Shown here one piece after another: positions 25,286-33,575 of a stretch of 48,913 nucleotides of DNA. How positions within the stretch are numbered: position 1 is the stretch's first letter; each line of letters opens with the position of its first letter. Below the pieces are notes generated by a model, which was not told where the DNA came from, did no database searches, and saw only the letters and a program-made list of their open reading frames with translations. The translations under genes and the position numbers were made by a program. Location: contig DATD01000009.1 of NCBI GenBank assembly GCA_002504525.1, positions 38,570 through 87,482 of the forward strand. The letters are read 5' to 3'. Origin of the DNA: Methanomassiliicoccus sp. UBA345. GTDB lineage: Archaea > Thermoplasmatota > Thermoplasmata > Methanomassiliicoccales > Methanomassiliicoccaceae.

Positions 25286-26194
25286 ATGGATGAGACCGAT
25301 GTGGCGCTGTGCCGCCTGCTGGTGTACAACTCCCGAACACCCTATTCGGAACTGGCCAAGGCCCTTGACACCAGCGTGCAGAACGTGCATCGCCGGGTAC
25401 AGGCCCTGATAACATCGGGATCGCTGGCCAACTTCAACGCTGCCTTCTCCGTACTGGCGGTGAAGGGGATATGGCTGATGGTGCACGGCCGGTCCGGAGC
25501 GCCCTCCGTGAACAAGGTGCTGGAGGATCTGAAGAAGGTGCCGGGCATGGACATGGCCATGATCTCCACGGGCAAGTACATGTACCTGACCGGGGTGGTC
25601 CGGGACCCCAATCGCATCGGCGAGTTCGTGGCGTCGGTGACCAGGACGGCGAAGCTATCCTCTCCGGAAATCGGAGTGGTACAGTTCCCCCTCCCCCTGC
25701 CGGGGAACGAGCCGGTGGTGTACCCGATGGACATGAAGCTCGTAAGCGCCCTGAGCAAGGACTCGCGCAGGCCGGTGACCGAGCTGGCCGAAGAACTGGG
25801 AGTCGCTCCCAGGACGGTCCGCCGGCACATCGACCGGCTGAACCGCGAGATGCTGGTGCATTTCTCCCTGGAGCTCTATCTCAACCGCACCTCCGACCTG
25901 TTCACGGCGCTACATCTTACGGTGAAGAAGGGGCAGGAGCTTGAGAAGGCCGCGATGGCTATGATCAAGCAGTTGGCGCTCAGGGAGATCATCACCTACA
26001 ACTTCGGAGACCGCCCGGAGCAGTTCATCGTGGTGTTCTGGTCCCCCACCATCGGCGACCTCAACGAGACGATCGCCGACCTGGAGAAGAGTGGCATGTT
26101 CGAGGAGGTCTGTCCCAACCTGATCCTTGACGCTCGATACTATGATGGGGTGAGAGCCTTGACCCCGCCAGTGAGGGGGAAGGTGCCAAAGTAA
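25286..26194 (+). CDS. Double-domain Lrp/AsnC-like regulator divergent from hgcCAB
   Basis: A 302-residue protein made of two Lrp-like halves. The first HTH is at residues 1-45 (LAKALDTSVQNVHRRVQALI), followed by an effector-like region. A second HTH is at about 150-190 (ELAEELGVAPRTVRRHIDRL) with its own C-terminal region. Such tandem Lrp-like proteins occur in methanogens and Thermoplasmata. It has no cysteine cluster for metal sensing. Because it shares a 106-base control region with the mercury-methylation operon, I infer that it may regulate that operon, itself, or both. The ATG at 25286 fits a leaderless transcript from CGATTTACG. Confidence 0.85.
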   Translation: MDETDVALCRLLVYNSRTPYSELAKALDTSVQNVHRRVQALITSGSLANFNAAFSVLAVKGIWLMVHGRSGAPSVNKVLEDLKKVPGMDMAMISTGKYMYLTGVVRDPNRIGEFVASVTRTAKLSSPEIGVVQFPLPLPGNEPVVYPMDMKLVSALSKDSRRPVTELAEELGVAPRTVRRHIDRLNREMLVHFSLELYLNRTSDLFTALHLTVKKGQELEKAAMAMIKQLALREIITYNFGDRPEQFIVVFWSPTIGDLNETIADLEKSGMFEEVCPNLILDARYYDGVRALTPPVRGKVPK

Positions 26195-26337
26195 CTGGTC
26201 GTGACCTCGACATCCCGATAATCATGAGATCCTATGAAAATAGTGACGGAACGGGCGCTCGAAGTGCAACTTTTCAACCAACTTCTTGACGGAAAAAGAA
26301 GAGCGGAGCGGACATCTTCCTGTTCAAGGTGCAAGAA

Positions 26338-26751
26338 ATGAAGCACAATAGAAACTTGGGAATGATCGTCGTGGCCATGGCGGCCATGGCGCAGTCGGCG
26401 CTTCGACTCTACTTTGGCCTCGCGACAACCGGGGCCCTGGGGAGCGATATGAAAGCTCAGTTGACCACTCTGTTGGAGAACCCCGTAACGGACCCTCTGC
26501 TGCCCCTAACCATACCCTTCTTCCTGCTGGGCGTGTTCGGCATCGTGACCGCGATCGGCCTGTTGGCAGGGAGGTCATGGGGAGTGTACGGAACGATCGC
26601 GCTCAGCGTCGTCACCATCTTCTACGACATCTGGGCCATGGCGGCCATACAGTGCACCGCAGTAATGGGCATGGTCCTGCCGGCGATCTTCATCATCTAC
26701 CTGATGATCGCCAACTATCGCTCGCCTCGGGCCGGAGGGATGGCGGCATGA
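26338..26751 (+). CDS. Small four-helix membrane protein, unknown function
   Basis: A 137-residue protein with four predicted membrane helices (about residues 7-28, 52-75, 80-102 and 106-127). No catalytic motif is visible. The AAGGTG site at 26326-26331 sits seven bases ahead of the ATG at 26338, which I prefer over a GTG three codons earlier. Its stop overlaps the flavodoxin start (ATGA), so the two are translated together. I do not recognise the family. Confidence 0.65.
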   Translation: MKHNRNLGMIVVAMAAMAQSALRLYFGLATTGALGSDMKAQLTTLLENPVTDPLLPLTIPFFLLGVFGIVTAIGLLAGRSWGVYGTIALSVVTIFYDIWAMAAIQCTAVMGMVLPAIFIIYLMIANYRSPRAGGMAA

Positions 26752-27275
26752 ACGTGCTGGTCGCCTTCGGCACCAAGTACGGGAGCACGGTGAAGGTGGC
26801 GGACGCCATCGCGTCGGAGATGCGGAATGCGGGCCACGAGGTCGACTTGGTCGATCTCCGTGAGCGCGTTCCCTCCGACATCGGCCGCTACGACATGGTG
26901 GTGGTCGGAAGCCCGGTGTTCATCGGGAAGTGGACCAAGCCTGCCCAGGAGTTCCTGCACCGGAACGGCAAGGCCCTTACGGAAAAGAGGGTGGCGATGT
27001 TCGTGTGCTGCAGCGACGTGCTGTTCGAGGAGAAGGTCGAGGCCGCCCGCAAGATGTACCTCGATGATGTAGCCGCCTCGTGCGGCCTTGAGCCAGTGGC
27101 CATGGGCATGTTCGGCGGAGAGGTGGACTTCAACAAGTACAGCATGTTCACCAAGTTCCTCCTTTCAAAGGTGGGGGCCAAGGAAGAGATGGAGAAGAAG
27201 GGCGTGGAGACGTCCAAGCCTTACGATTTCCGCGACTGGGAGCAGGTGCGGGGATGGGCCAGGGGACTGGCCTGA
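26748..27275 (+). CDS. Flavodoxin-domain protein (HemG/menaquinone-dependent type)
   Basis: An FMN-binding flavodoxin fold of 175 residues. The phosphate loop is FGTKYGSTVKVADAI (residues 6-20); the second flavin loop is VVVGSPVFIGKW, and the third is VCCSDV. The overall pattern (GTKYGST..., GSPVFIGKW) matches the flavodoxin family that includes protoporphyrinogen oxidase HemG. In an archaeon the role is more likely electron transfer or quinone/flavin redox. It is co-transcribed with the small membrane protein before it, which may anchor it (inference). Confidence 0.88.
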   Translation: MNVLVAFGTKYGSTVKVADAIASEMRNAGHEVDLVDLRERVPSDIGRYDMVVVGSPVFIGKWTKPAQEFLHRNGKALTEKRVAMFVCCSDVLFEEKVEAARKMYLDDVAASCGLEPVAMGMFGGEVDFNKYSMFTKFLLSKVGAKEEMEKKGVETSKPYDFRDWEQVRGWARGLA

Positions 27276-27284
27276 AACCCCTTC

Positions 27285-28382
27285 TCACTCGTGGAGCACT
27301 ATGTCCGCGCTCTCCACCACGGCGCGGTCGTGTCCGTTGTGGCGACCTTCCGCCTTCTCCCTCTGGCACGCCTCCACCATGGCGGCGATCTCGGTCGAGG
27401 AATTATTCACCATGCCCTTGGCGAGGCCGTTGATCCGCACCACCTCGCCCCTCTTGAAGCGCCCCTCGACCGACACGATACCGCAGGGGAGCAGGCTGTT
27501 GCCATTGCGGATAGCTTCCTCAGCGCCCTCGTCGATGTTCAGCTTTCCCCGGGGGCAGGCGAACAGTATCCATCTCTCCCTATTGGAGTAACGGACATGG
27601 GGGGTGAACAACGTTCCCATCTCCTCCCCGTCCACGACCCTCACGATGACGTTTGGCTCGTGGCCGTTGGCAATGACCATGCTGCACCCCGACTCCATCG
27701 CCACCTTAGCGGCGTTGATCTTGGTGCGCATACCTCCAGTGGAGCGTTCGTTCTTCCGGCTCCCGGCGATGCGCTCGATGTCCTTGGTGATCTCGTCCAC
27801 GGTGGGAATCAGCCTTGCATCCGGGTCCGTTTCCGGATTGCGGTCGTATAGGCCGTCCACGTCGGTGAGCAAGAGGAGCAGGTCAGCATCCATCTTGCTC
27901 GCCACCAGGGCAGAGAGCTTGTCGTTGTCGCCGAACACCTCCTCGATCTCGTCGGTGGCGATGACGTCGTTCTCGTTGACCACCGGCACCACGCCCAGCC
28001 GGAACATCTCGTCGATGGCCTTCCTCAGGTCGAGGTACCGGCCCCGGCTGGAGAAGGCCCCGTATGTGAGAAGCACCTGGCCCACGTTCATGCCGTAGCG
28101 GCGAAAGGCGTCGCGCCATGCCATCATGAGGACCCCTTGCCCCACCGCGGCGCAGGCCTGTTTCATCGCCACGTCCTTGTTCTTCCCGTCGAGGCCGAGT
28201 TCGGCGGAGCCGGAGCCTATGGCGCCTGACGTCACCACGATAGCTTCCACGTCCCTCTCGCGAAGCACCTCTATCTGTCTAGCAACGTCCTCCAGGTAGC
28301 CCTGGTCCACCGTGCCGTCGTCGCGGCAGATGGTGTTGGTGCCGATCTTCACCACCACGCGTTTGGCGTCCAGCTTCCTCAT
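27285..28382 (-). CDS. proB: Glutamate 5-kinase
   Basis: It phosphorylates glutamate as the first step of proline synthesis. The amino-acid kinase domain shows VVVKIGTNTI, VTSGAIGSGSAELGL, VVPVVNENDVIATDE, the TDVDGLYDRNP loop and STGGMRTKINAAKVA. From about residue 275 a PUA domain follows, as in bacterial ProB. The ATG at 28382 overlaps the proA stop by four bases, and the frame upstream of it lies within proA. The 365 residues are the full two-domain length. No proC is present nearby. Confidence 0.95.
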   Translation of the reverse strand: MRKLDAKRVVVKIGTNTICRDDGTVDQGYLEDVARQIEVLRERDVEAIVVTSGAIGSGSAELGLDGKNKDVAMKQACAAVGQGVLMMAWRDAFRRYGMNVGQVLLTYGAFSSRGRYLDLRKAIDEMFRLGVVPVVNENDVIATDEIEEVFGDNDKLSALVASKMDADLLLLLTDVDGLYDRNPETDPDARLIPTVDEITKDIERIAGSRKNERSTGGMRTKINAAKVAMESGCSMVIANGHEPNVIVRVVDGEEMGTLFTPHVRYSNRERWILFACPRGKLNIDEGAEEAIRNGNSLLPCGIVSVEGRFKRGEVVRINGLAKGMVNNSSTEIAAMVEACQREKAEGRHNGHDRAVVESADIVLHE

Positions 28383-29668
28383 TCCAACCGCCTGTGGGTG
28401 AACTTTCGGGCGTTCGTTCCTGTGTAGTCCGCGACAACGTGACCGGCTCCGGCCAGGCGGTACTTGTATATGACCAGGCCTTCCAGTCCTACCGGTCCAC
28501 GCGCGTGGGTCTTGTTCGTCGATATCCCGACCTCCGCGCCAAGGCCGTATCGGTAGCCGTCGGCAAAGCGGGTGGAGGCGTTCCACATGACCGAGGAGGA
28601 GTCGACGAGGTCGAGGAACCTGTTCGCCGCAGCAGCATCGGCGGTGATAATCGCGTCGGTGTGATGGGATGAATATCGATTGATGTGCTCGATCGCCTCG
28701 TTCACCGAACCGACCATCCGTATGCTGAGCACCAGGTCCCCATACTCGGCCGACCAGTCGTCCTCGGTCGCTGGTTCGGCGCTGATGATGCTGCGCACCT
28801 CCTCATCGCCCTTCAGCCTCACCCCGGCCTCGGCGTACCGGGCTGCCATCTTCGGGAGGAACGCTTCGGCCACGTCGCGATGCACCAGCAGCGTCTCCAT
28901 GGCGTTGCACACCGCCGGATACTGCACCTTGGCGTCATAGCATACACTGACCGCCATCTCCAGGTCGGCCGCCTTGTCCACATAGGTGTGGCATATGCCG
29001 GCGGCATGTCCGAGCACGGGGATGCGGGTAGAATTCTTGATCGAACGGACCAGCTCATTGGAGCCGCGGGGAATGATCAGGTCGATGAGGTCATCATGCC
29101 GCAGGAGCTCCTGGAACTGCTCTCTGGTCGAGAGAAGCTGCACGGCATTGCGGAAGCGCTCGTCGACGGACGCCGCCGCCTCCACAATGGTGCGGGCCAG
29201 TATCTCGTTGGTCCCCTTGGCCTCGACACCGCCCTTCAACAGGACGGCGTTGCCGGACCTCAGGCACAGGCAGGAGATCTGTACCAGCGCCTCGGGGCGG
29301 GACTCGAACACCACGCCGATGACGCCGATGGGGCAGGAGACCTTGTCCAGGACCAGGCCATCGTCCAGTTCCGTCCTGGACAGCAACTTGCCGACCACGT
29401 CCTCCTGCTCCATGAGCGAGCGGATGGAGCGGACCGATTCCTCGATCTTCTCCTCGTCGTACCGGAGTCGCTTGATCATGACCGGCGAAATCTTGGCGGC
29501 CTTGGCGGACGCGAGGTCCTTCTGATTGGCCTCCACGATCTCCTCCATGTTCGCCTTAAGCGCCTCGGCTATCCTGAGGAGAGCGTCGTTCCTCGTCCCC
29601 AGGTCCAAGCTTGACAGCTCATAGGAGGCGTCCCGTGCAAGTTGCGCCGCAATTCTGACAGGGTCCAT
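28379..29668 (-). CDS. proA: Gamma-glutamyl phosphate reductase
   Basis: NADPH-dependent reduction of gamma-glutamyl phosphate to glutamate semialdehyde in proline synthesis. An aldehyde-dehydrogenase-fold protein of 429 residues, with CPIGVIGVVFESRPEALVQI, LRSGNAVLLKGG, VQYPAVCNAMETLLVHRD (catalytic Cys) and NASTRFADGYRYGLGAEVGIST. It precedes and overlaps proB. A TATA-like GGTATATGG lies about 32 bases before the ATG at 29668. Confidence 0.96.
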   Translation of the reverse strand: MDPVRIAAQLARDASYELSSLDLGTRNDALLRIAEALKANMEEIVEANQKDLASAKAAKISPVMIKRLRYDEEKIEESVRSIRSLMEQEDVVGKLLSRTELDDGLVLDKVSCPIGVIGVVFESRPEALVQISCLCLRSGNAVLLKGGVEAKGTNEILARTIVEAAASVDERFRNAVQLLSTREQFQELLRHDDLIDLIIPRGSNELVRSIKNSTRIPVLGHAAGICHTYVDKAADLEMAVSVCYDAKVQYPAVCNAMETLLVHRDVAEAFLPKMAARYAEAGVRLKGDEEVRSIISAEPATEDDWSAEYGDLVLSIRMVGSVNEAIEHINRYSSHHTDAIITADAAAANRFLDLVDSSSVMWNASTRFADGYRYGLGAEVGISTNKTHARGPVGLEGLVIYKYRLAGAGHVVADYTGTNARKFTHRRLE

Positions 29669-29794
29669 GGCGGCCCGAAAAATCTATCTCAGGGCCATAT
29701 ACCTTTCGCTCGAAAGAGCTTGGCCGCGTCACGGCTCGCGGAGGCCGAATGACGGCCGCCGAGCAGATGAAAAAGGGAAGGAAGGGGTTTTCCA

Positions 29795-30442
29795 CTACTT
29801 CTTCGGCACCTTGGCCCAGTCGTCCTGGAACCGCTTGATGCCGATGTCCGTCAGAGGATGGTTGAACATCTTCTTCAGCACGTCGTAGGGGATGGTGGCG
29901 ATGTGCGCGCCCATCCTGGCGGCCTGCGTGACATGGATCGGATGGCGAATCGACGCGACGATGACCTCGGTGTCGAAATCGTAGGAGTCAAGGATGTCCA
30001 TGATCTCGGAGATGAGCCTCATGCCGTCCTCCCCCACGTCGTCGAAGCGGCCCACGAACGGCGAGATGTATTTCGCCCCGGCCTTGCAGGCCAGCAGCGC
30101 CTGGGCGGCGGAGAAGACGAGCGTCATGTTGACCGGTATGCCCTCGTCGGACAGCATCTTGGTGGCCTTCAGCCCCTCTTCGGTCATGGGGACCTTGATC
30201 ACGACGTTCTTGTTGATGGCGGCGAGCTTGCGAGCCTCCACTACCATGTCCGACGCCTTGACGCTCATGACCTCGGCGCTGATCGGCCCGTTCACGATCT
30301 TGCATATCTCGCCCACCAGGGCTTCGAAGTCGGTGTTCTCCTTGGCTATCAGGCTGGGATTGGTGGTAACGCCGTCCAGGATGCCCCAGCTGTTCACTTC
30401 ACGGATCTTTTCCAGGTTAGCGGTGTCGATGAAGATCTTCAT
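29795..30442 (-). CDS. tal: Transaldolase (TalC / fructose-6-phosphate aldolase type)
   Basis: A short class I aldolase of the pentose phosphate pathway or the related F6P aldolase. The 215-residue length, the start MKIFIDTANLEKIREV, GVTTNPSLIAKE, the Schiff-base Lys in KVPMTEEGLKA and GAKYISPFVGRFDDVG are typical. The ATG at 30442 overlaps the transketolase C-subunit stop (ATGA). With the two transketolase subunits it forms a three-gene non-oxidative pentose phosphate operon that can supply ribose 5-phosphate and erythrose 4-phosphate. Confidence 0.94.
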   Translation of the reverse strand: MKIFIDTANLEKIREVNSWGILDGVTTNPSLIAKENTDFEALVGEICKIVNGPISAEVMSVKASDMVVEARKLAAINKNVVIKVPMTEEGLKATKMLSDEGIPVNMTLVFSAAQALLACKAGAKYISPFVGRFDDVGEDGMRLISEIMDILDSYDFDTEVIVASIRHPIHVTQAARMGAHIATIPYDVLKKMFNHPLTDIGIKRFQDDWAKVPKK

Positions 30443-31386
30443 TGTCTCTTCCTCCGGATGACTTCCTCCGCGGCAAGGGCGATCCTCTCCGCGGTGAGGC
30501 CGTAACGGCGCATCAGTTCCTCGCTCTCGCCCGATTCGCCGAAGCAGTCGGGCGTTCCGATCATCTTCATGGGGGTGGGGAGGTTCTCTCCCAGCACCGA
30601 GGCCACAGCGCTTCCCAGTCCGGTGGTTATGCTGTGTTCCTCGGCCGTCACGACCGCGCCGGTCTTCTCCGCCGAGCGCAGCAAGGCCTCCTCGTCCAGC
30701 GGCTTTATGGTGGACATGTTGACCACCTCGGCCTCGATCCCCCTCTTCTGCAGCTCCTCCGCAGCGTCCATGCAGGCGGCCACCATCTGGCCGCATCCAA
30801 CGAGCGTGACATCGGAGCCTTCCCTCAGCACGGTGGCCTTGCCGATGATGAAATCCGACTCCATGGAGGTGAGCATCGGCACGTCAGCACGTCCAAGACG
30901 GACGTAGCAGGGACCGCACAGGTCCGCTGCGGCCTTCACCGCCTTGTACGCCTCGATGCCGTCGGCCGGCACGATGACGGTCATGTTGGGCAGCGACCGC
31001 ATCAGGCCGATGTCCTCCAGCGCCTGGTGGGAGGCACCGTCACCGCCCACGGTGATGCCGGCGTGCGTCGCGACGATCTTGACGTCCAGATTGGGATAGG
31101 CGATGGACTGCCGGATCTGGTCCCAGCACCGTCCGGTGGCGAAGACCGCGAAGGTGGATGCAAAGACCACCTTGCCGCTGGCGGCGAGGCCGGCGGCGGT
31201 CCCCATCATGTTCTGCTCTGCAATGCCGCAATTGAAGAACCTCTCCGGGAACTTCTTGGCGAACTCCACGGTCCTGGTGCTCGACGACAGGTCCGCGTCC
31301 AGCACGACCACGTCGGTGCGGGTCTTCCCCAGTTCGGTCAAAGCGTTGGCGTATTCCTTCCTCTGGCTGGTGTAGACCCACTTCAT
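30439..31386 (-). CDS. tktB: Transketolase, C-terminal subunit
   Basis: The split archaeal transketolase half carrying the pyrimidine-binding and C-terminal domains. It has DADLSSSTRTVEFAKKFPERFFNCGIAEQNMMGTAAG at residues 30-67 (with the TPP-activating Glu), ATHAGITVGGDGASHQALEDI and a C-terminal TAEEHSITTGLGSAV. It is 315 residues long. It overlaps the N-subunit stop by four bases. The two polypeptides together equal one bacterial transketolase. Confidence 0.95.
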   Translation of the reverse strand: MKWVYTSQRKEYANALTELGKTRTDVVVLDADLSSSTRTVEFAKKFPERFFNCGIAEQNMMGTAAGLAASGKVVFASTFAVFATGRCWDQIRQSIAYPNLDVKIVATHAGITVGGDGASHQALEDIGLMRSLPNMTVIVPADGIEAYKAVKAAADLCGPCYVRLGRADVPMLTSMESDFIIGKATVLREGSDVTLVGCGQMVAACMDAAEELQKRGIEAEVVNMSTIKPLDEEALLRSAEKTGAVVTAEEHSITTGLGSAVASVLGENLPTPMKMIGTPDCFGESGESEELMRRYGLTAERIALAAEEVIRRKRQ

Positions 31387-32228
31387 AGCGATTCCCCCAG
31401 CTCTTTCAGGGCGATGCGATACTCGTCCGGGTTCGGAGCCTTTCCGTGGAACGCCACCGCCCCCTCCATGAACGAGACGCCCTTTCCCTTCACGGTATGG
31501 GCGATGATCATGCTCGGCTTTCCCTTGACCTGGGTGACCTTTTCGCAGGCCTCCAGGATCTGGCGTATGTCATGTCCGTTGATCTCCAGCACGTTCCATC
31601 CGAATGCGCGCCACTTGTCGGCTAGCGGCTCCAACGACATGACCTTCTCAGTGGGCCCATCGATCTGCATCATGTTGCGGTCGACGAAGGCGGTGATGTT
31701 GTCCAGCTTGTAATGGGATGCCAGCATGGCGGCCTCCCAGTTCTGCCCCTCTTCCATCTCCCCGTCGCCGCACAGGCAGTAGATGCGGTTGGAGCGGCGG
31801 TCCAGCTTGGCAGCCAGGGCCATACCGTTGGTCACGCTGAGACCCTGCCCCAGGGAGCCGGTGGACATCTCCACTCCGGGGGTCTTCTGGCGGCATGGAT
31901 GCCCTTGAAGGTGTGACCCGAGCTTGCGCAGCGTCAGGAGATCCTCCACCGGGATGTAGCCTGCCTCGGCCAGAGCAGCATAGTAGGCAGGCGCGGCGTG
32001 GCCCTTGGAAAGCACCAGGCGGTCACGGTCCTCCCATTGGGGGTCCTCGGGCCGGTGGTTCATCACCTTGAAGTAGAGCGAGGAAAGGATATCAGCATAG
32101 GACAGCGAACCGCCGGGATGGCCGGATTGGGCCGTGAACGTCATCTTGATGATGTGACGGCGTATGATGTTCGCCTTTGACTCCAGCATTTGAATGGTTG
32201 CGTCATCATATAAAGGCAAATTTGGCAC
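31383..32228 (-). CDS. tktA: Transketolase, N-terminal subunit
   Basis: The TPP pyrophosphate-binding half of the split transketolase. Motifs seen are SGHPGGSLSYADIL, LSKGHAAPAYYAALAEAGY, STGSLGQGLSVTNGMALA and the GDGEMEEGQNWEAAM...DRN TPP/metal motif. From the first ATG it has 281 residues. A strong TATA-like TTTATATG lies inside the first codons (32207-32214), so the real start may be the inner ATG at 32189, giving 268 residues beginning MLESKANIIRRH. Confidence 0.93.
   Translation of the reverse strand: MPNLPLYDDATIQMLESKANIIRRHIIKMTFTAQSGHPGGSLSYADILSSLYFKVMNHRPEDPQWEDRDRLVLSKGHAAPAYYAALAEAGYIPVEDLLTLRKLGSHLQGHPCRQKTPGVEMSTGSLGQGLSVTNGMALAAKLDRRSNRIYCLCGDGEMEEGQNWEAAMLASHYKLDNITAFVDRNMMQIDGPTEKVMSLEPLADKWRAFGWNVLEINGHDIRQILEACEKVTQVKGKPSMIIAHTVKGKGVSFMEGAVAFHGKAPNPDEYRIALKELGESL
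32207..32214 (-). promoter_or_regulatory. TATA-like element inside the first codons of transketolase N subunit
   Basis: The - strand reads TTTATATG, close to the archaeal consensus. It lies about 22 bases ahead of the inner ATG at 32189, which would make a leaderless or very short leader transcript. If used, the upstream ATG at 32228 would not be in the mRNA. Confidence 0.45.
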
Positions 32229-32365
32229 CTCAGGAAGAGTGGGGTTCGGTCAATAAACGGGCTGACATTAAAAAGCTTTCCCGTTTCATGTCAGATTGCC
32301 AGGTCCGTCAGGAAAAAGGGAAAACGTCCGCGGACGGAAAGGGGTTTGCCGAGAAGGGGTTTGTC

Positions 32366-33103
32366 TCAGTCGCTCTCGATCCTGGGGGCCAAGAGATACA
32401 TCACTGAGCCCTTCTTGTCAGCAACCTCGAACTCCAGCTTGACCGGGTAGTCGCTTCCCAAGTTGATGGAGACCACTGAACCGGCCGAGATCGAGCGGAC
32501 CATGTTGGAGAAGTAGTCCAGGGGGAACAGGCTCCTCACCTTCTCCTCGCACTCCAGTGAGATCAGGAGGTCCTTGGGCAGGCGAAGGGTCACCGAATCG
32601 GTGTCTCCTTCGGAGTACATCTCGAAGCCCTCGGGAGTGGCGGTGAGCGCTATGTGATCGCTGACCGACTCAGCAGCGCGGATGCCCTTCTGCAGCTCAT
32701 CGGAAGTAACGGCCACCACGGTCGGGAGCGCTAGGTTCGGTACGCGGGGGTCGCTCATCCCGGTGATGTCCACCAGGTTCATGCGGCGGGTGATGTTCCC
32801 GACGTGGAGGACGAGGCGGTTCTTCTCCTCGTCCTGCTCCATCTCGATGATGTCGCCGGACCGGGCCAGCCTGAGGACCTCCTTGATCTTGTCCAGGTCC
32901 ACGCCCAGCTCGGTCTCGTCCGCGGAGAACTCCTCGAAAGCGGCGCTCCCCACCGTCATCTCGATCATGGCCACATGCGCGGGGTCGACCGCCTTGAGGT
33001 CGAAACCGTCAGCGTTGATGTTGAATTTGGCCTCGTCAACCAGCGTGGAGACCACGTCGACTATTCCCTTAAGGGTCTCCGATTTTATCTTTGCATGAAA
33101 CAT
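32366..33103 (-). CDS. pcn: DNA polymerase sliding clamp (PCNA)
   Basis: The homotrimeric ring that tethers replicative polymerases, Fen1 and ligase to DNA. It is 245 residues long and begins MFHAKIKSETLKGIVDVV. It has the central VDPAHVAMIEMTV segment, the interdomain connector after the DPRVPNLALPT stretch, and the C-terminal KGSVMYLLAPRIE that forms part of the partner-docking pocket. It is preceded by a TATA box (33149-33158) and a GGGGGAAATC leader. It is a clear archaeal marker. Confidence 0.97.
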   Translation of the reverse strand: MFHAKIKSETLKGIVDVVSTLVDEAKFNINADGFDLKAVDPAHVAMIEMTVGSAAFEEFSADETELGVDLDKIKEVLRLARSGDIIEMEQDEEKNRLVLHVGNITRRMNLVDITGMSDPRVPNLALPTVVAVTSDELQKGIRAAESVSDHIALTATPEGFEMYSEGDTDSVTLRLPKDLLISLECEEKVRSLFPLDYFSNMVRSISAGSVVSINLGSDYPVKLEFEVADKKGSVMYLLAPRIESD

Positions 33104-33148
33104 TGATTTCCCCCAAAGCTGATGAGTTCAAGGTAAACGCGTTGTCGG

Positions 33149-33158
33149 TAATATAAAT
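33149..33158 (-). promoter_or_regulatory. TATA box of pcn
   Basis: The - strand reads ATTTATATTA. Transcription would start near 33128, leaving a ~25-base leader that includes GGGGG about eight bases before the ATG at 33103. Confidence 0.65.
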
Positions 33159-33177
33159 TGCTTACAGGCGCGCTGGG

Positions 33178-33513
33178 TCAATAGGCGCGCCACTTGTGGC
33201 CACAGGCTACGCAGGTGAGGAAGGTGGTCTCCGGCTCATCGGACTTGCGGGTCTGCCTGAGATACCAGTATGCCTTGCTGTGAGCGCACTTGGGGCAGGT
33301 CGCGTCGGTGGTCGGCATGATGCTTTCCGCAGATCCGACCACGGGGCAGTCCTCCACGTCCTTCTTCGTCATCTCCGTTCGGATGGAAGTGGTCGCTCCC
33401 TTCGTCAGATTGGACACATCCTCTTTGCAAGCGCATTCGGGTTTGCTGCACACAAGCTCGGTCTTGCCTTTTTCCTTAGGGCGCATTATGCTTCCGCACT
33501 TGGGACAGAACAT
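33178..33513 (-). CDS. tfs: Transcription elongation factor S (TFS)
   Basis: Stimulates RNA cleavage by stalled archaeal RNA polymerase. The 111 residues contain an N-terminal zinc ribbon (Cys3, Cys6, Cys22, Cys27/29), a linker, and the C-terminal TFIIS-type ribbon CPKC...CVAC with the acidic SDEP hairpin tip whose Asp-Glu pair enters the polymerase active site. The intact DE tip indicates a cleavage-competent TFS rather than an inhibitory paralogue. The gene is probably leaderless: the TATA box at 33541-33550 is about 32 bases ahead of the ATG. Confidence 0.95.
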   Translation of the reverse strand: MFCPKCGSIMRPKEKGKTELVCSKPECACKEDVSNLTKGATTSIRTEMTKKDVEDCPVVGSAESIMPTTDATCPKCAHSKAYWYLRQTRKSDEPETTFLTCVACGHKWRAY

Positions 33514-33540
33514 AATAAACGGTTTCTCGGAAATGATGCA

Positions 33541-33550
33541 TCTATAAAAG
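33541..33550 (-). promoter_or_regulatory. TATA box of tfs
   Basis: The - strand reads CTTTTATAGA, centred about 32 bases before the ATG at 33513. The spacing leaves only a few untranslated bases. Confidence 0.6.
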
Positions 33551-33575
33551 GGTTCTGAACGACCGTGTGAAGGAG

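Noticed and set aside
32177..32407. 76-codon + strand frame between transketolase and pcn
   Set aside because: Overlaps both flanking genes antisense, with no ribosome site and no homology-like pattern.
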